Shown: one piece after another, positions 1 through 10,400 of the stretch
Layout: each line of letters opens with the position of its first letter
Numbering within the stretch: the first letter of the stretch is position 1
Source of the DNA: Symbiodinium natans
Taxonomy: Eukaryota > Sar > Dinophyceae > Suessiales > Symbiodiniaceae
NCBI GenBank assembly: GCA_905221605.1
Contig: CAJNDS010002760.1
Location: forward strand, 161,501-225,500
DNA: 64,000 nucleotides
Reading direction: 5' to 3'
Translations under genes and position numbers: made by a program
The notes under the pieces: model-generated
Told to the model about the DNA's origin: nothing
Seen by the model: only the letters and a program-made list of their open reading frames with translations
Databases searched by the model: none

Positions 1-2193
1 ATGCAAGAACTGGAAAAGTGGAGGGAATCATTGTCAGACGAGGTGACGTCTTTGGTGAAAGAGTTGGAGGTGGTGGAACCAACAACTCAAGAAAAGCTGG
101 ACAAATTGGCGGAAGAGCCTAATGCACCGGTGATTGAGTACGTTCCCAGTCTGGTGGTGTTTACCCGGAAGCAAGGGACAGGGAGGCGACGAGCCCGTAT
201 CTGTGCATGTGGAAACTTCATTTCGTCAACGGCAGCTACAGAATATGAAGGGCCGAGGTCACTCAGTCGTCACTCGCTGTACGCTCCAGGTTTAGATTCA
301 ACTACATTCAGGTGTCAAGTGAGGCACGCAGCATATATGGTGTGGATCATCGCTGGCTTAGACATTTCCAAAGCTTTTCTGACGGCGCCGATGAATAGGG
401 CGCAAAGAGAAGGGCGTTTGGTGGTGGTGCAGCCGCCAAGGGCGGCGGTGAAATTGGGTCTTTGCACAAAAGAGGAGCGGTGGATTGAAAGGAAGGCCTT
501 GTATGGTTTGGCCGAAAGTCCTGCAGCATGGGTGGAGTGGCGAGACCAACGTCTTCAAGGGATGTCTTGGGTGTCAAAGGATGGACAAGCAATGAGCTTT
601 CAGAGGTCCAATGCAGACCCAAGCCTGTTCCTTATTATGGCACAAGAGAAGTTGGAAGGTGCAAGCAAGTTGGTAGGGACAATGGGTCTTTACGTGGATG
701 ATTTTTTGATGGCTGGGACTATGACAGTGCTCCGGGAGGCCTTGGAACAGATTAGGAAGGAGTGGAAAACTTCTGAACCCGAGTTCTGTGGTCCAGGCTG
801 TGGTGATGGATTCCTGAAGTTTTTGGGTGTCCAAATCTGGTATCGAAATGGCAGCTTCTTTCTCAACCAGGAGGACTTTGTGAGAGATTTGCTGAACCGA
901 CGAGGGTATCAGATCGATGAAACTGGAAAAGGGAGTAACCTGCCAATGGTGAAAGAAACTCCAGGTGAAGAAGAGGAGGTGGATATTCCTTCCTTGCGAG
1001 CGGCACAAGGTGCCGTAGGGGAGTTCCTCTGGGTGGCAATCAAAACTCGACCTGATTTGGCGTTCTGCACGAGCCAGTTGTCTTTGTGGACATCCCGAAG
1101 GCCGCGATTTGTGGTTAAAAAGGCTGAGGAAGTTTTCCGATATCTTGCTGCAACTCCAACGTTAGGCTTGACGTTCGGAGCAATCGCAACATGCGAAAAA
1201 GAAAGAAATGAGGTGTTGCGTTATGGACGAGGTGTTAAGGTGGTGGAGTCCTACGCGGATGCCAGCTTTGCAGCAGGTGAAAACGAAAAGAGCCACTCAG
1301 GAGCGGTGGTGGTGTGGGGTGACTGTCCAGTAATGTGGGCAACACAAAGACAATCAACGGTGGCTTTAAGTACAGCTGAAGCTGAATTACATGCGTCCAT
1401 AGAGGGAGCAACGATGATTCAGTCGTGCACCCCTATAATTGCCGCTTTGGTTGGAACAGGTGAAGAATCGCTGCAAAAAGTGCTGTATACAGATTCGGTT
1501 TCAACGTGCTCGATCATTCAATATCCTGCTGGAAGCTGGAGGACAAGACACCTGAGAATTCGAGCAGCCGGTGTCAGGTCTCTGGTGGACCGTGGTTATA
1601 TGGTGATAGCGCATCTTCGCGGTGAGTATATGATCGCTGACCTGTTGACTAAGTTGATGAGTGGACAGGTGTACGCAAAGCAAAAGGCACTTTGGGGTCT
1701 CCGACTGTTGGTTCAAGGAACTGACTTGAAAAAAGCCTCGCTTGCAATGGCGGTCATGATGGTGGCTGCATCTCTGCAAGGGATGGCAACTGGTGGCGAA
1801 GAAGTGTCCACAGCTGGATTCTTTTGCTCAGAAGAAGGGGTGTGCAAGGTTGCCAACACGTCTGCGGTGATGGTTCTGGCTCAAGGTATTGAAATGGTTG
1901 TCAACAATTCAGACCTTGTTGCATATTTGGTGGCAGCGATTATACTCTGGGAACTGGCATGGTGCCTCTTTCGACGGCTGTATAAATGGCTGTGGATCAA
2001 GAAAGCGGTGGTTATTCCTGCGAGTGCCACTTTGTATACAACAGTGGGTGGGAACTGTATGCACGCAAGCAGTGACTGTGATGTTCTGCGATATTCACAG
2101 CTCAGAGCTAAGACGCTTTGTAAGCATTGCCTCAAGGATGGCTGGGTGGTGAATGCTGAGTTCCTTGGTGAGGAACGAGCCGCTGGAACGTGA
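1..2193 (+). CDS. Ty1/copia retrotransposon Pol polyprotein, 3' part
   Basis: This is the C-terminal 730 residues of a copia-type Pol, open at the left edge, so gag, protease, integrase and the start lie outside. The reverse transcriptase copies the element's RNA into DNA and RNase H removes the template. Visible motifs: the RVT_2 entry (RARICACGNF, about residues 65-74), LDISKAFLTAP near residue 120, the catalytic YVDD at about 231-234, RPDLAF near 350, and the RNase H segment with YADASF near 417 and STAEAELHASIEG near 457, followed by TDS and ADLLTK. After RNase H an unusual tail of about 170 residues carries a hydrophobic stretch (about 640-662, LVAYLVAAIILWELAW), a basic patch and cysteine/histidine pairs ending in CKHC. 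The frame is intact, so this copy may be young. It lies on the same strand as the UBA2 exons downstream and is probably inside an intron of that gene. Confidence 0.95.
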   Translation: MQELEKWRESLSDEVTSLVKELEVVEPTTQEKLDKLAEEPNAPVIEYVPSLVVFTRKQGTGRRRARICACGNFISSTAATEYEGPRSLSRHSLYAPGLDSTTFRCQVRHAAYMVWIIAGLDISKAFLTAPMNRAQREGRLVVVQPPRAAVKLGLCTKEERWIERKALYGLAESPAAWVEWRDQRLQGMSWVSKDGQAMSFQRSNADPSLFLIMAQEKLEGASKLVGTMGLYVDDFLMAGTMTVLREALEQIRKEWKTSEPEFCGPGCGDGFLKFLGVQIWYRNGSFFLNQEDFVRDLLNRRGYQIDETGKGSNLPMVKETPGEEEEVDIPSLRAAQGAVGEFLWVAIKTRPDLAFCTSQLSLWTSRRPRFVVKKAEEVFRYLAATPTLGLTFGAIATCEKERNEVLRYGRGVKVVESYADASFAAGENEKSHSGAVVVWGDCPVMWATQRQSTVALSTAEAELHASIEGATMIQSCTPIIAALVGTGEESLQKVLYTDSVSTCSIIQYPAGSWRTRHLRIRAAGVRSLVDRGYMVIAHLRGEYMIADLLTKLMSGQVYAKQKALWGLRLLVQGTDLKKASLAMAVMMVAASLQGMATGGEEVSTAGFFCSEEGVCKVANTSAVMVLAQGIEMVVNNSDLVAYLVAAIILWELAWCLFRRLYKWLWIKKAVVIPASATLYTTVGGNCMHASSDCDVLRYSQLRAKTLCKHCLKDGWVVNAEFLGEERAAGT

Positions 2194-2620
2194 ATTTTCC
2201 AAGTGCGAGGTGAAGAAATCCTCAAAGGTAAAGGATTCAGCCAATGAGCTGAAGGTTCGTCCTGGAAGACGTTAAACCACAATGTGCATTTCAAGCAGCT
2301 GGCTGCTGCCTAAATGGCGGTTTTTGGCCAAAGATTTGCACCTCCAATGTGTCCTAGGAAATCCTAGGACAGGGGGTGCGGAGCTGCAATTGGTATTGTA
2401 GAAAGGAGTTGGTATTGAAAGTTCAAGGGTCAATGAACCCGATAATCGTTGGCTCAAGCCATGACCAAAGCGGTCGAAGGTTTCGTAAAAAGTGTGCCCT
2501 TGGTTTGGGGTCTTGCTGTTCGGTTGTTGGTTGTTCCAGGGGTATTAAGGGCTTCTGTTGGGGTTGACTGTTTTGTTCCCTGTCCTCCTTCGGTTGCCCC
2601 CGTACCCTAAACCCTAAACC
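2194..2620 (+). mobile_element. 3' flank of the copia element, probable PPT and 3' LTR
   Basis: Non-coding, non-repetitive sequence follows the pol stop and ends where poly-C and CCCTAAA repeats begin. A purine-rich tract at about 2365-2385 (AGGACAGGGGGTGCGGAG) is a candidate polypurine tract, so the 3' LTR would span roughly 2385-2600. The 5' LTR is outside the window, so the LTR cannot be confirmed by comparison. Confidence 0.45.
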
Positions 2621-2623
2621 CTA

Positions 2624-2654
<31 letters not shown>

Positions 2655-4387
2655 AACCCCATTCCCACTTGGCTGCAGAGATGCGGAAGTTTCAGGGCCA
2701 GGAGGCCCCTTCAGGGTTTAGGTTTAGGATTTAGGGTTAGGGTTTAGGATTTAGGGTTTAGGGTTTAGGGTGTAGGGTTTAGGGTTTAGGGTTTAGGGTT
2801 GGGGGGGGGGGGGGGGGCCTTTGTTCGAGAAGCTCCGGTTTTATGGGGCTATGACGAACAGAAGTGTTATCGGCTTCATGAGGTTGTAGTATATTTTAGG
2901 GTTTAGGGTTTAATGTTTGGGGTTGGGGTTATCGGTTACTTATTTATTTATTTATTTTATTTTATTTATTTTTTTTGGGGGGGCAAGGTTTATATATAGG
3001 GCTTCTAGAGCTTTCAGGGCGCTGAGGGTTTCGGCTCACGGGCTTGTAGGGCTGGAGTTTCGGGCCTTGGGGGTCGAGTTTAGGGTTTAGGGTTTAGGGT
3101 TTAGGGTTTAGGGTTTAGGGTTCCTTGTGGTGAAGGGGTGTTTGGCGCTTGTTGAAAAGGCTTCGGTGTGTATTGGGATGCTCCCCCTTCTACTAACAGT
3201 CCTTGATAGGGACTATAATCGGGGGTACTATAATCCCTATTAAGGACTGTTAGTATACAGGGGAACATCCCAAGCCATATTCCTTGTGGTGAAGGGTTGC
3301 CTGGGGCTTGTTGGGAGGCGCCGGTGTGTACATCTTGCCTCAGATAGGGCGCCCGGAGCCTTCGTACTTGGAGGTTCATGGGTACCTTTAGCCACAATAA
3401 AAAGCCTGCCTATAACCTACCTAGAGGGCTTAGGGGACATAGGGGCTTGTAAGTACAGTTCTAATTGGGGTTATAAGTACCCTACTTCCAAATAGAGCTT
3501 GAATAGGACATCGACGCAGATACCCAAAGCCTAAACCCTTAGCCTCGGATTCCAGGGTTTGAGGGGCTTATGGGGTTTTAAGGGTTTATAGGGTTTAGGG
3601 TTTACAGTGTTTATAGGGTTTAAGGTTTATATAGGGTTTACAGGGTTTATAGGGTTCAAGGTTTAGGGTTTATGGGGTTTAGGTTACCGGGTTTTCAGGG
3701 TTTAAATGGTTTACAGGGCGTATGGGGTTCTATAGGGTTTATGGGGTTTATGGGGTTGATCGGGTTTAAAGGGTTTAGAGGGTTTTATGGGGTTCAAGGG
3801 TTCCGAGGGTTTGTAGGGTTGAGAGTTTACGTGGAAAAAGGGTTTCTGGGGTTTTATAGGGTTTATCGGGTTTACAGGGATGATGGTTTATAGGGTTTAG
3901 GGTTTAGGGTTTAGGGTTAGATCGTGGGTTTGCGTGCTGGAGGAAGAGCTGAGGTCGGTTTTGTTTTCTTGGGGTTCAAGGTTGAGGTGTCTTGTTTCTG
4001 AGAGTTTTCGAGTTTAGGACCCTAATTCCTAAACCCTAAACCCTAAACCCTAAACCCTAAACCCTAAACCCTAAACCCTAAACCATTCGGTTTAGGAAGT
4101 TTGGGGGCCAACCCCAGGTCAAAAACGCCTAATGACTTGGTCGCCCCGTGGTACCCTTTTCCCTTTTTTTAGGGTTCTGGTTCCCTTATAAAGAAATAAA
4201 TATGGTTCCTGGGCTACTAAGATTATGTCCTGTCCTGAACCCTAAACCCTAAACCCTAAACCCTAAACCCTAAACCCTGAACCCTGAACCCTGAACCCTG
4301 AACCCTGAACCCTGAACCCTGAACCCTGAACCCAAGGAACCCTGAACCCTGAACCCTGAACCCAAGGAACCCTGAACCCGATCTCAG
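2621..4387. other. Gene-free stretch: poly-C/G, telomere-like arrays, two MITE-like elements
   Basis: This holds a 30-C run near 2623-2652, a poly-G run at 2801-2817, TTTAGGG arrays (2715-2800, 3075-3120, 3540-3920 degenerate), CCCTAAA arrays (4030-4085, 4235-4380, the latter drifting to CCCTGAA), and inverted-repeat elements at 3172-3273, 3375-3491 and 4134-4221. A possible small exon (2678-2712, reading EMRKFQGQEAPS) follows CTGCAG but cannot be verified. The open frames here are translations of the repeats. Confidence 0.6.
3172..3273 (+). mobile_element. MITE-like family 1, copy 1
   Basis: Inverted ends of about 30 bases: CTAACAGTCCTTGATAGGGA against TCCCTATTAAGGACTGTTAG, with outer arms TTGGGATG and CATCCCAA. 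Confidence 0.8.
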
Positions 4388-4456
4388 AAAGTGGACGGCG
4401 AAGACGTTGGGAAGCGAATCTTCACGCACCTGTTCCAAGAGGACATCAAGAAGCAG
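4388..4456 (+). CDS. UBA2: UBA2 exon: catalytic-cysteine-domain end (GKRIFTHLFQEDIKKQ)
   Basis: 23 codons, open, preceded by GATCTCAG. The peptide matches the family segment that reads KLFTKLFKDDI in animals. The donor is CAG|GCGGGG, a GC donor. A 13-base direct repeat (CAAGAAGCAGGCG, 4447-4459 and 4841-4853) spans both ends of the following intron. Confidence 0.8.
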
Positions 4457-7400
4457 GCGGGGTGTCTGCGGTCAGAGTTTCTTACTTCTCTAACAGCTGA
4501 ACTTTAAACTCTTTGGGTTCCCTTATTTAGTAGGAAGGAAAAAGGTTAATCTGTTCTTTTCCCTTGGTTATTGGAGAAGTAAGGTTTAGGGTTGAGGTCG
4601 ACCTCAGAACCCCAAAACGTAGCATCTGCAAGCTCCAAACCCTCCCATCCTAAACCCCCAAGCCCCTGTCAAACCCTCATGAGGCCCACCCACAAAAGTC
4701 AAGAACCCCTAAACCCTAAACCCAAAACCCCAAACCCTAAACCCTAAACCCTAAACCTCAAAGACACAACAAGCAAAGTCAAGAAACCCTAAACCCTAAA
4801 CCCCAAACCCTAAAACCCTAAACCCTAAACCTCAAAGACACAAGAAGCAGGCGCAGCTGGAAGACTTGTGGTCTGATTCGCGGCCCCCTCCGGGGCCGCT
4901 CAGCTTTGAGGAGGCCCTGTCGCGGGGGGCCTCAGAGGTTTAGGGTTTAGGGTTTAGGGTTTAGGGTTTAGGGTTTAGGGTTTACCTCTAATTGCTGAAG
5001 AACCCCGCAAAAAACGAAAAACGTTCCTCCTTACAAGGGCAATATAGGGATGCTCATTTCTTATATTTTTTGGGGAGGGGGGGGGTCTTAAGTAAATAGT
5101 ACTTTAGGGTTTAGGAATTTTGGGTTTAGGGTTTTAGGGATTGGTGTCCCGGACCGTGGCGGCTTGAGGGTTCAGAGGGCTTAGGGTGGTGTTCTGGCTC
5201 CAGGGTTTAGGGTTTAGGGTTTAGGGTTTAGGGTTGAGGGCTTCTCAGAGGCTCAGGGAGCCTTTACGGATGTTTTTTTATTTTTTTTGCGGGGGGGGTG
5301 GGGGGTGGGGGGTGGGCCGAACTCTTTAAAGGGGGGTTTGTAGGGGGCTTAAGGTTCATGGAATTGGGGTAGCTGCAAGAGTGTTGAAGGTTGTTGTTCA
5401 GGGCTTCTGGCGGTTTAGGGCTGAAACGCACAACAGTCCGACGTAAGTTCTATATGGCGGTTTGGGTAGGGGTCCACCCTAAACCTTCAGCCCTTAGCAC
5501 TGTACTATAGGTGCCGCGATAGTTAGAATAGGGGGCTCTTCTAGCATATTTATCTGGGGACCATAAGGTAATTCTATTTGTCTGTCGTCCCCGCCTTTGG
5601 CGCCACGGGCGCTTATACTCCGTGGTGCTTTACTGTAGCTTTAGATCCTTACCCTTTTTGGGGTTATTGGGTTTCTTAATAAGGCAGCTAAAAGTTTTGT
5701 TTATAGTTACCCTACTAAGTGCAGCCAAGTATACCTTCAAAGAACGCAAATGCTGAGGAAAACAGAGGCCACCGGCGACTCTGCCGACAAGGCCGGGGGA
5801 AGCACTAGGGTTTAGGGTTTTGGGGTTTAGGGTTTGGGGTTTAGGGTTTGGGGTTTAGGGTTTGGGGTTTAGGGTTTAGGGTTAACTCAAAGAGGGGCGG
5901 GGTGGCATCGATCAAGTTGCGGATGGTTTTGAACCTTTCCTTCGGGTACATGGTCCGATGCACCATGCGCATTAGGGTTTAGGGTTTAGGGTTGCGTTAC
6001 ATCAAACGTCAAGATCTTGCAGAGAAGGTCCTTGCAGAAAGGTTCCTACAGGGAATTGCCCTGAATCCTAAACTCCAAATACCTAAGCAAAGTTGTCAGC
6101 CTTACTTCGTTAAGACTCAGAGGGAATACGTGACAGAATTTACCCTTCACTCGGGTCAGTTTGGCGAGTTTCAACACGTGCCGGAGTCCAGCGACAACTA
6201 CCAATATCCGTCCCTAAACCCCAAACCCTAAACCCCAAAAACCCCTTAAACTTCCCTAAGCCCTAAACCCTAAACCCTACACCCTAAACCCTAAACCCTA
6301 AACCCTAAACGCCAGCCCTCGAGCCCGTTCGCAGGATAAGCTCGAGACGCAGAAAGTGCCCACCGTGGCCGCCGACGCGAAGGGCTTTGTAGCCAGCGCC
6401 GCTTTGGCTTAAGGAGCTAGGGTTTAGGGTTTAGGGTTGAGGGTTTAGGGTTTAGCGTTTAGGGGTCTAGGATTTAGGGTTCAGGGTTGAGGGGTGGGGG
6501 CAGTTAGGGTTTGGGATGCAGGGTTTAGGTTCAGGATTTAGAGTTTAGGGTTTAGGGTTTTCTTGAGCCCCGGAAAAACCATACTTACGACTCCCGACCA
6601 GTTTAAAATCTGATCCCAAAATGTCTTGAAGCGCCTTGTAGGGTCTACTTGAAGGCTCTCGGAACTCAGTAGGTTCGAAGCATAAGTGCACCCTACATTG
6701 GGTTATCCCAATTAGACGCGAGCTTTACTTACCATGATCTCCGAGCCCTCAAAGTCCCAACAACTAAGGGGCTAAGGTTGCTTATGTGCTTCGGGGCCCG
6801 ACAGGGGGGGTCTCAAGTTTGGAGCTTGTAGGGTTGAGGGTCCTAAACCCTAAACCCTAAACCCTGAACCCTGAACCCTGAACCCTGAACCCTGAACCCT
6901 GAACCCTAAACCCTAAACCCTAAACCCTAACATTACAAGTCTGCGGCATCCTATCAAGTCCCGCAAAAGGTTGCGAAGATGTACGGCGAGCGCAAGGACA
7001 TGCTTGGGCAGAGCTCGTTCAGCAAGGTGGGGGGGGGGGGGGGGGGTGGCTCCAGGGAGCCCCTACTTGGTTTAGGGTTTAGGGTTTAGGGTTTAGGGTT
7101 TAGGGTTTAGGGTTTAGGGTCTACGACCTCCAGAGAGCCCCTACTTTGGAGGTTGATGGGTACTTAGAACCCCAAGCATATGTCTACTCATAACCCACTT
7201 AGTTCATGGGTACTTGCAACCCCAATTTTTAAAGTCTACTTAGCACCTACTTAGAGAACTTAAGGGGGGCTTAGAATCTTAGAAGTACAGTTGTAGTTGC
7301 GGTTATAAGTTCCCTGAACCTCCAAGCAGGGTTCATGGATTGTGTTCTGAACAACCTACAAAAGCCCAAGCTCTCTCATGGGTGGAGTGTTGCCAACAAT

Positions 7401-10400
7401 CATGGGCAGGTTCTTCCTTGTCGGCTGCCGTCAGGGTTCGGGGAGTGCACAAGGTTTGCGGTCTCCAGAAAGCATGATGTCTCTCTTGTGTCCGAGGCTT
7501 TTTCTGTGTCTCGATATGTCCCCACCTGGGTTCAAGGTAAGGTTCAGGCTTGGGGTTGAGAGTTACAGAGAGCCAAAATTTGGGGAAGTTACCAGTTATT
7601 GCAATCCTTATAGAGCGCAGAATCCACGTGGAAGTTGACTACCGCAAGGGAAGCCTAAACCCTAAACCCTAAACCCTAAACCCGTTCTGCTTTTAAGGTT
7701 TCGGGCCCAGTGGCCATTACTTGGGGGGGCCAGAACCCCTGCACACCAAGCATTCAGGATTCCATTCTACACCCCAAGCTCTAAAGCAAATCCCTTCTAT
7801 AGCCCGGAACTCTAATCCAAACCCCGAAAGCCTAAACCCACCACCTGAAAACCTGAACCCTACAGTCAAAAGTTTCCAACCCTCAACCCCGAACCCCAAA
7901 CCCCAAACTCCCTTACTTCTCCAACAGCTGAACTTTAATTTTTTGGGTTCCCGTATATTTAGTAGGAATAGTAAAGTTTAACGTTTTTATTTCCTTGGTT
8001 CTTGGAGAAAGCCCCAACCCTTCGCAGCTCAACCCTAAACCCTTAACCCTAAACCCTAAACCCTAAACCCTAAACCCTAAACCCTTCGCAGCTCAAGCCC
8101 TCCTGGAGGATGACCCGGTGGCAATGGACTTCGTCCATTGTGCGGCCAACCTTCGAATGCAGAACTACCGCGTGCTGGCTCAGTTGGTCTGGGATTTAGG
8201 GTTTAGGGTTTAGGGTTTAGGGTTTAGGGTTTAGGGTTTAGGGTTTAGGGTTTAGGGTTTAGGGTTTAGGGTTTAGGGTTTAGGGGTTCACGGGATTGTT
8301 GGGCTGCAGGGTTTGGAGTTCGCAGGCTTTTGGGAAGGCCATAGACCCTAAGTGCAGCGACTTTGGGGGCTGAACCCTAAAGGGTTTAGGGTTTAGGGTT
8401 TAGGGCTTAGGGTTTAGGGTTTAGGGTTCAGGGTTCAGGGTTCAGGGTTTAGGGTTTAGGGAGTTGCTCGCAGCATCAGACACAGTCCACGATCTTCAGA
8501 ACTAGGCGCAAAAGAGCTCCGGCTTAGGGTAGTTCAGTGGTTTCCATACAAGCAAAGGATTAATTCAGCGGAACTCTTGGGAACTTGTCGCGGTGGCCCG
8601 CGCAGGCTTTAGGAATCAGGTGCGCCCTCGCCCGCGGTGCAGAGAATCGTCAATCCTAACCCCTCAGGCCCCACATCCCGGAGCTTCTAGGCCCTAGACC
8701 TCAAGTCCTGGAATCCTAGGTGCCTAAACCCCACAATATTCCGAAATCCCCCCCCCCCCCCCCCGAAAACCTAAACCCTAAACCCGCCTAAACCCTAAAC
8801 CCTAAACCCTAAACCCTAAACCCTAAACCCTAACCCCTAAACCCTTAACCCTAAACCCCCTCACACTGTTAAGAACCGGGCCATGCAACCTTGACACCCC
8901 TTCCACCTTTGACCTTGCGCATTCATGGCATGTTCAAGGTTGCCTTAACTAGGCTTCTCAGACTCCTGGGAGTACCCTATACTTCTTAGAAACCCTTAAA
9001 GGGACCTGTTTTTTTTGGATTTTCTCAGGGGGTCTGGGTTGTGCTTAGCCGAGGCATCTCCCGGCTATCAAGATGGGCAGCAACCTCGGGTAACCTCGGT
9101 GGTTGAGGGTTTAGGGTGTTAGGGCCTGCCCACCAATCCCTGTACAGGCCCGAAAAGTGTATACAGGGTACAAAGCCTCATTCCGCTATTCCTTACTGAG
9201 AACTCGTGCTCTTTCTGGGTCTTGGAGTACCATACTTTAATACTTTTTTTTGGTTCTGGGTTCCCATTATAGCTACTTCTACCTAAAAAGTATATACTTT
9301 TTTTCAGGGTTTACTCCAAAGCTAAGCTTTAGATCCTTCGATTTTCGGGATAGATGCAGGCAGCTCGAGGCAAGGAGTACTGCGGTCTTAGGTGGTTTGG
9401 AGATTGGGGTTGAGTTCCGCTGTCTAGTCCATTTGGGCTTTGGGCTCAGGCCTGAAGGCTATAACCCTAAAACCCTAAACCCTAAACCCTAAACCCTAAA
9501 CCCTAAACCCTAAACCAGCCTCAGAATCTATATACACTAAGGTTGTGTGGGAGCCGCGGCGCCCTTAAGAGCCCTAAACCCTACCTCAATAGGCTCCAAT
9601 GTGGTTCCTTTTTGGGTTTGCTATGGGGGGATTCTAGTATACTACCCCCAAAAAGGTACTACACAGGAGCCTTTGGTTTAGGGTTTAGGGTTTAGGGTTT
9701 AGGGTTTAGGGTTTGCTCGAACCGGTTTGCTTTGAATGTTTCGGGCTCAGGGCTCAGGGTTCTCTCTCGAGGCATGCCCCAAGAGCCCAGCACGCCTCAA
9801 TTAAGGAACAGACCTTTCAAATCATATGAAGGATCCCTATTATTAATTAAGAAATATTTTTCAATTAAGGAACATACCTTTCAAATCATATGAAGGATCC
9901 CTATTATAATTTTAGGAATAGTTCTTGGTGAAGGGGTATTGGTTGGGAGGTTCCCCCCTATACTAACAGTCCTTACTAAGGATTAGAGCACCCCCTATAA
10001 TCATCCCTATGAAATACTGTGAGTATAAGGGGGAAGATTTCAAGGTACTGGGCTCTTTGGGTGTAGGGTTACCCCCTTAATTTAGGAATATACCTTAAAC
10101 CATATAAAAGGATCCCAACTATAGATTATAGAATATTCCTTAATTCAGGCGTACTGGGCTCTTTGGGTGTAGGGTTAGGGTCTCCATGTCCGCTGGTCGG
10201 CCCAGGACGCGCAGTCCATCGCGGGTTCCATCATCCCTGCGGTAGCTCGCATCCCAGAGATGACGTCACGAAATCTGGCGCATGCGATGCATAAAAGGGT
10301 TAGTGTTTGGGGTTTTGTTTAGGGATTAGGGTTTAGGGTTTATAGGGTTTAGGGTTTTAGAGTTTAGAGACTTCAAACTTCTGGCCTAAAATTCCGAACC

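Noticed and set aside
3672-3893. Glycine/phenylalanine-rich protein (GFMGLIGF)
   Set aside because: Translation of a degenerate TTTATGGGG/TTTAGGG array.
5890-5975. Minus-strand peptide RMVHRTMYPKERFKTIRNL as an exon
   Set aside because: Attractive by eye, but it lies inside a + strand intron, lacks a supporting partner exon, and the plus frame is also open.
7335-7638. Overlapping plus-strand frames (GWSVANNHGQVLPCRL)
   Set aside because: Open in two plus frames and one minus frame; no splice context or family match, so I cannot choose.
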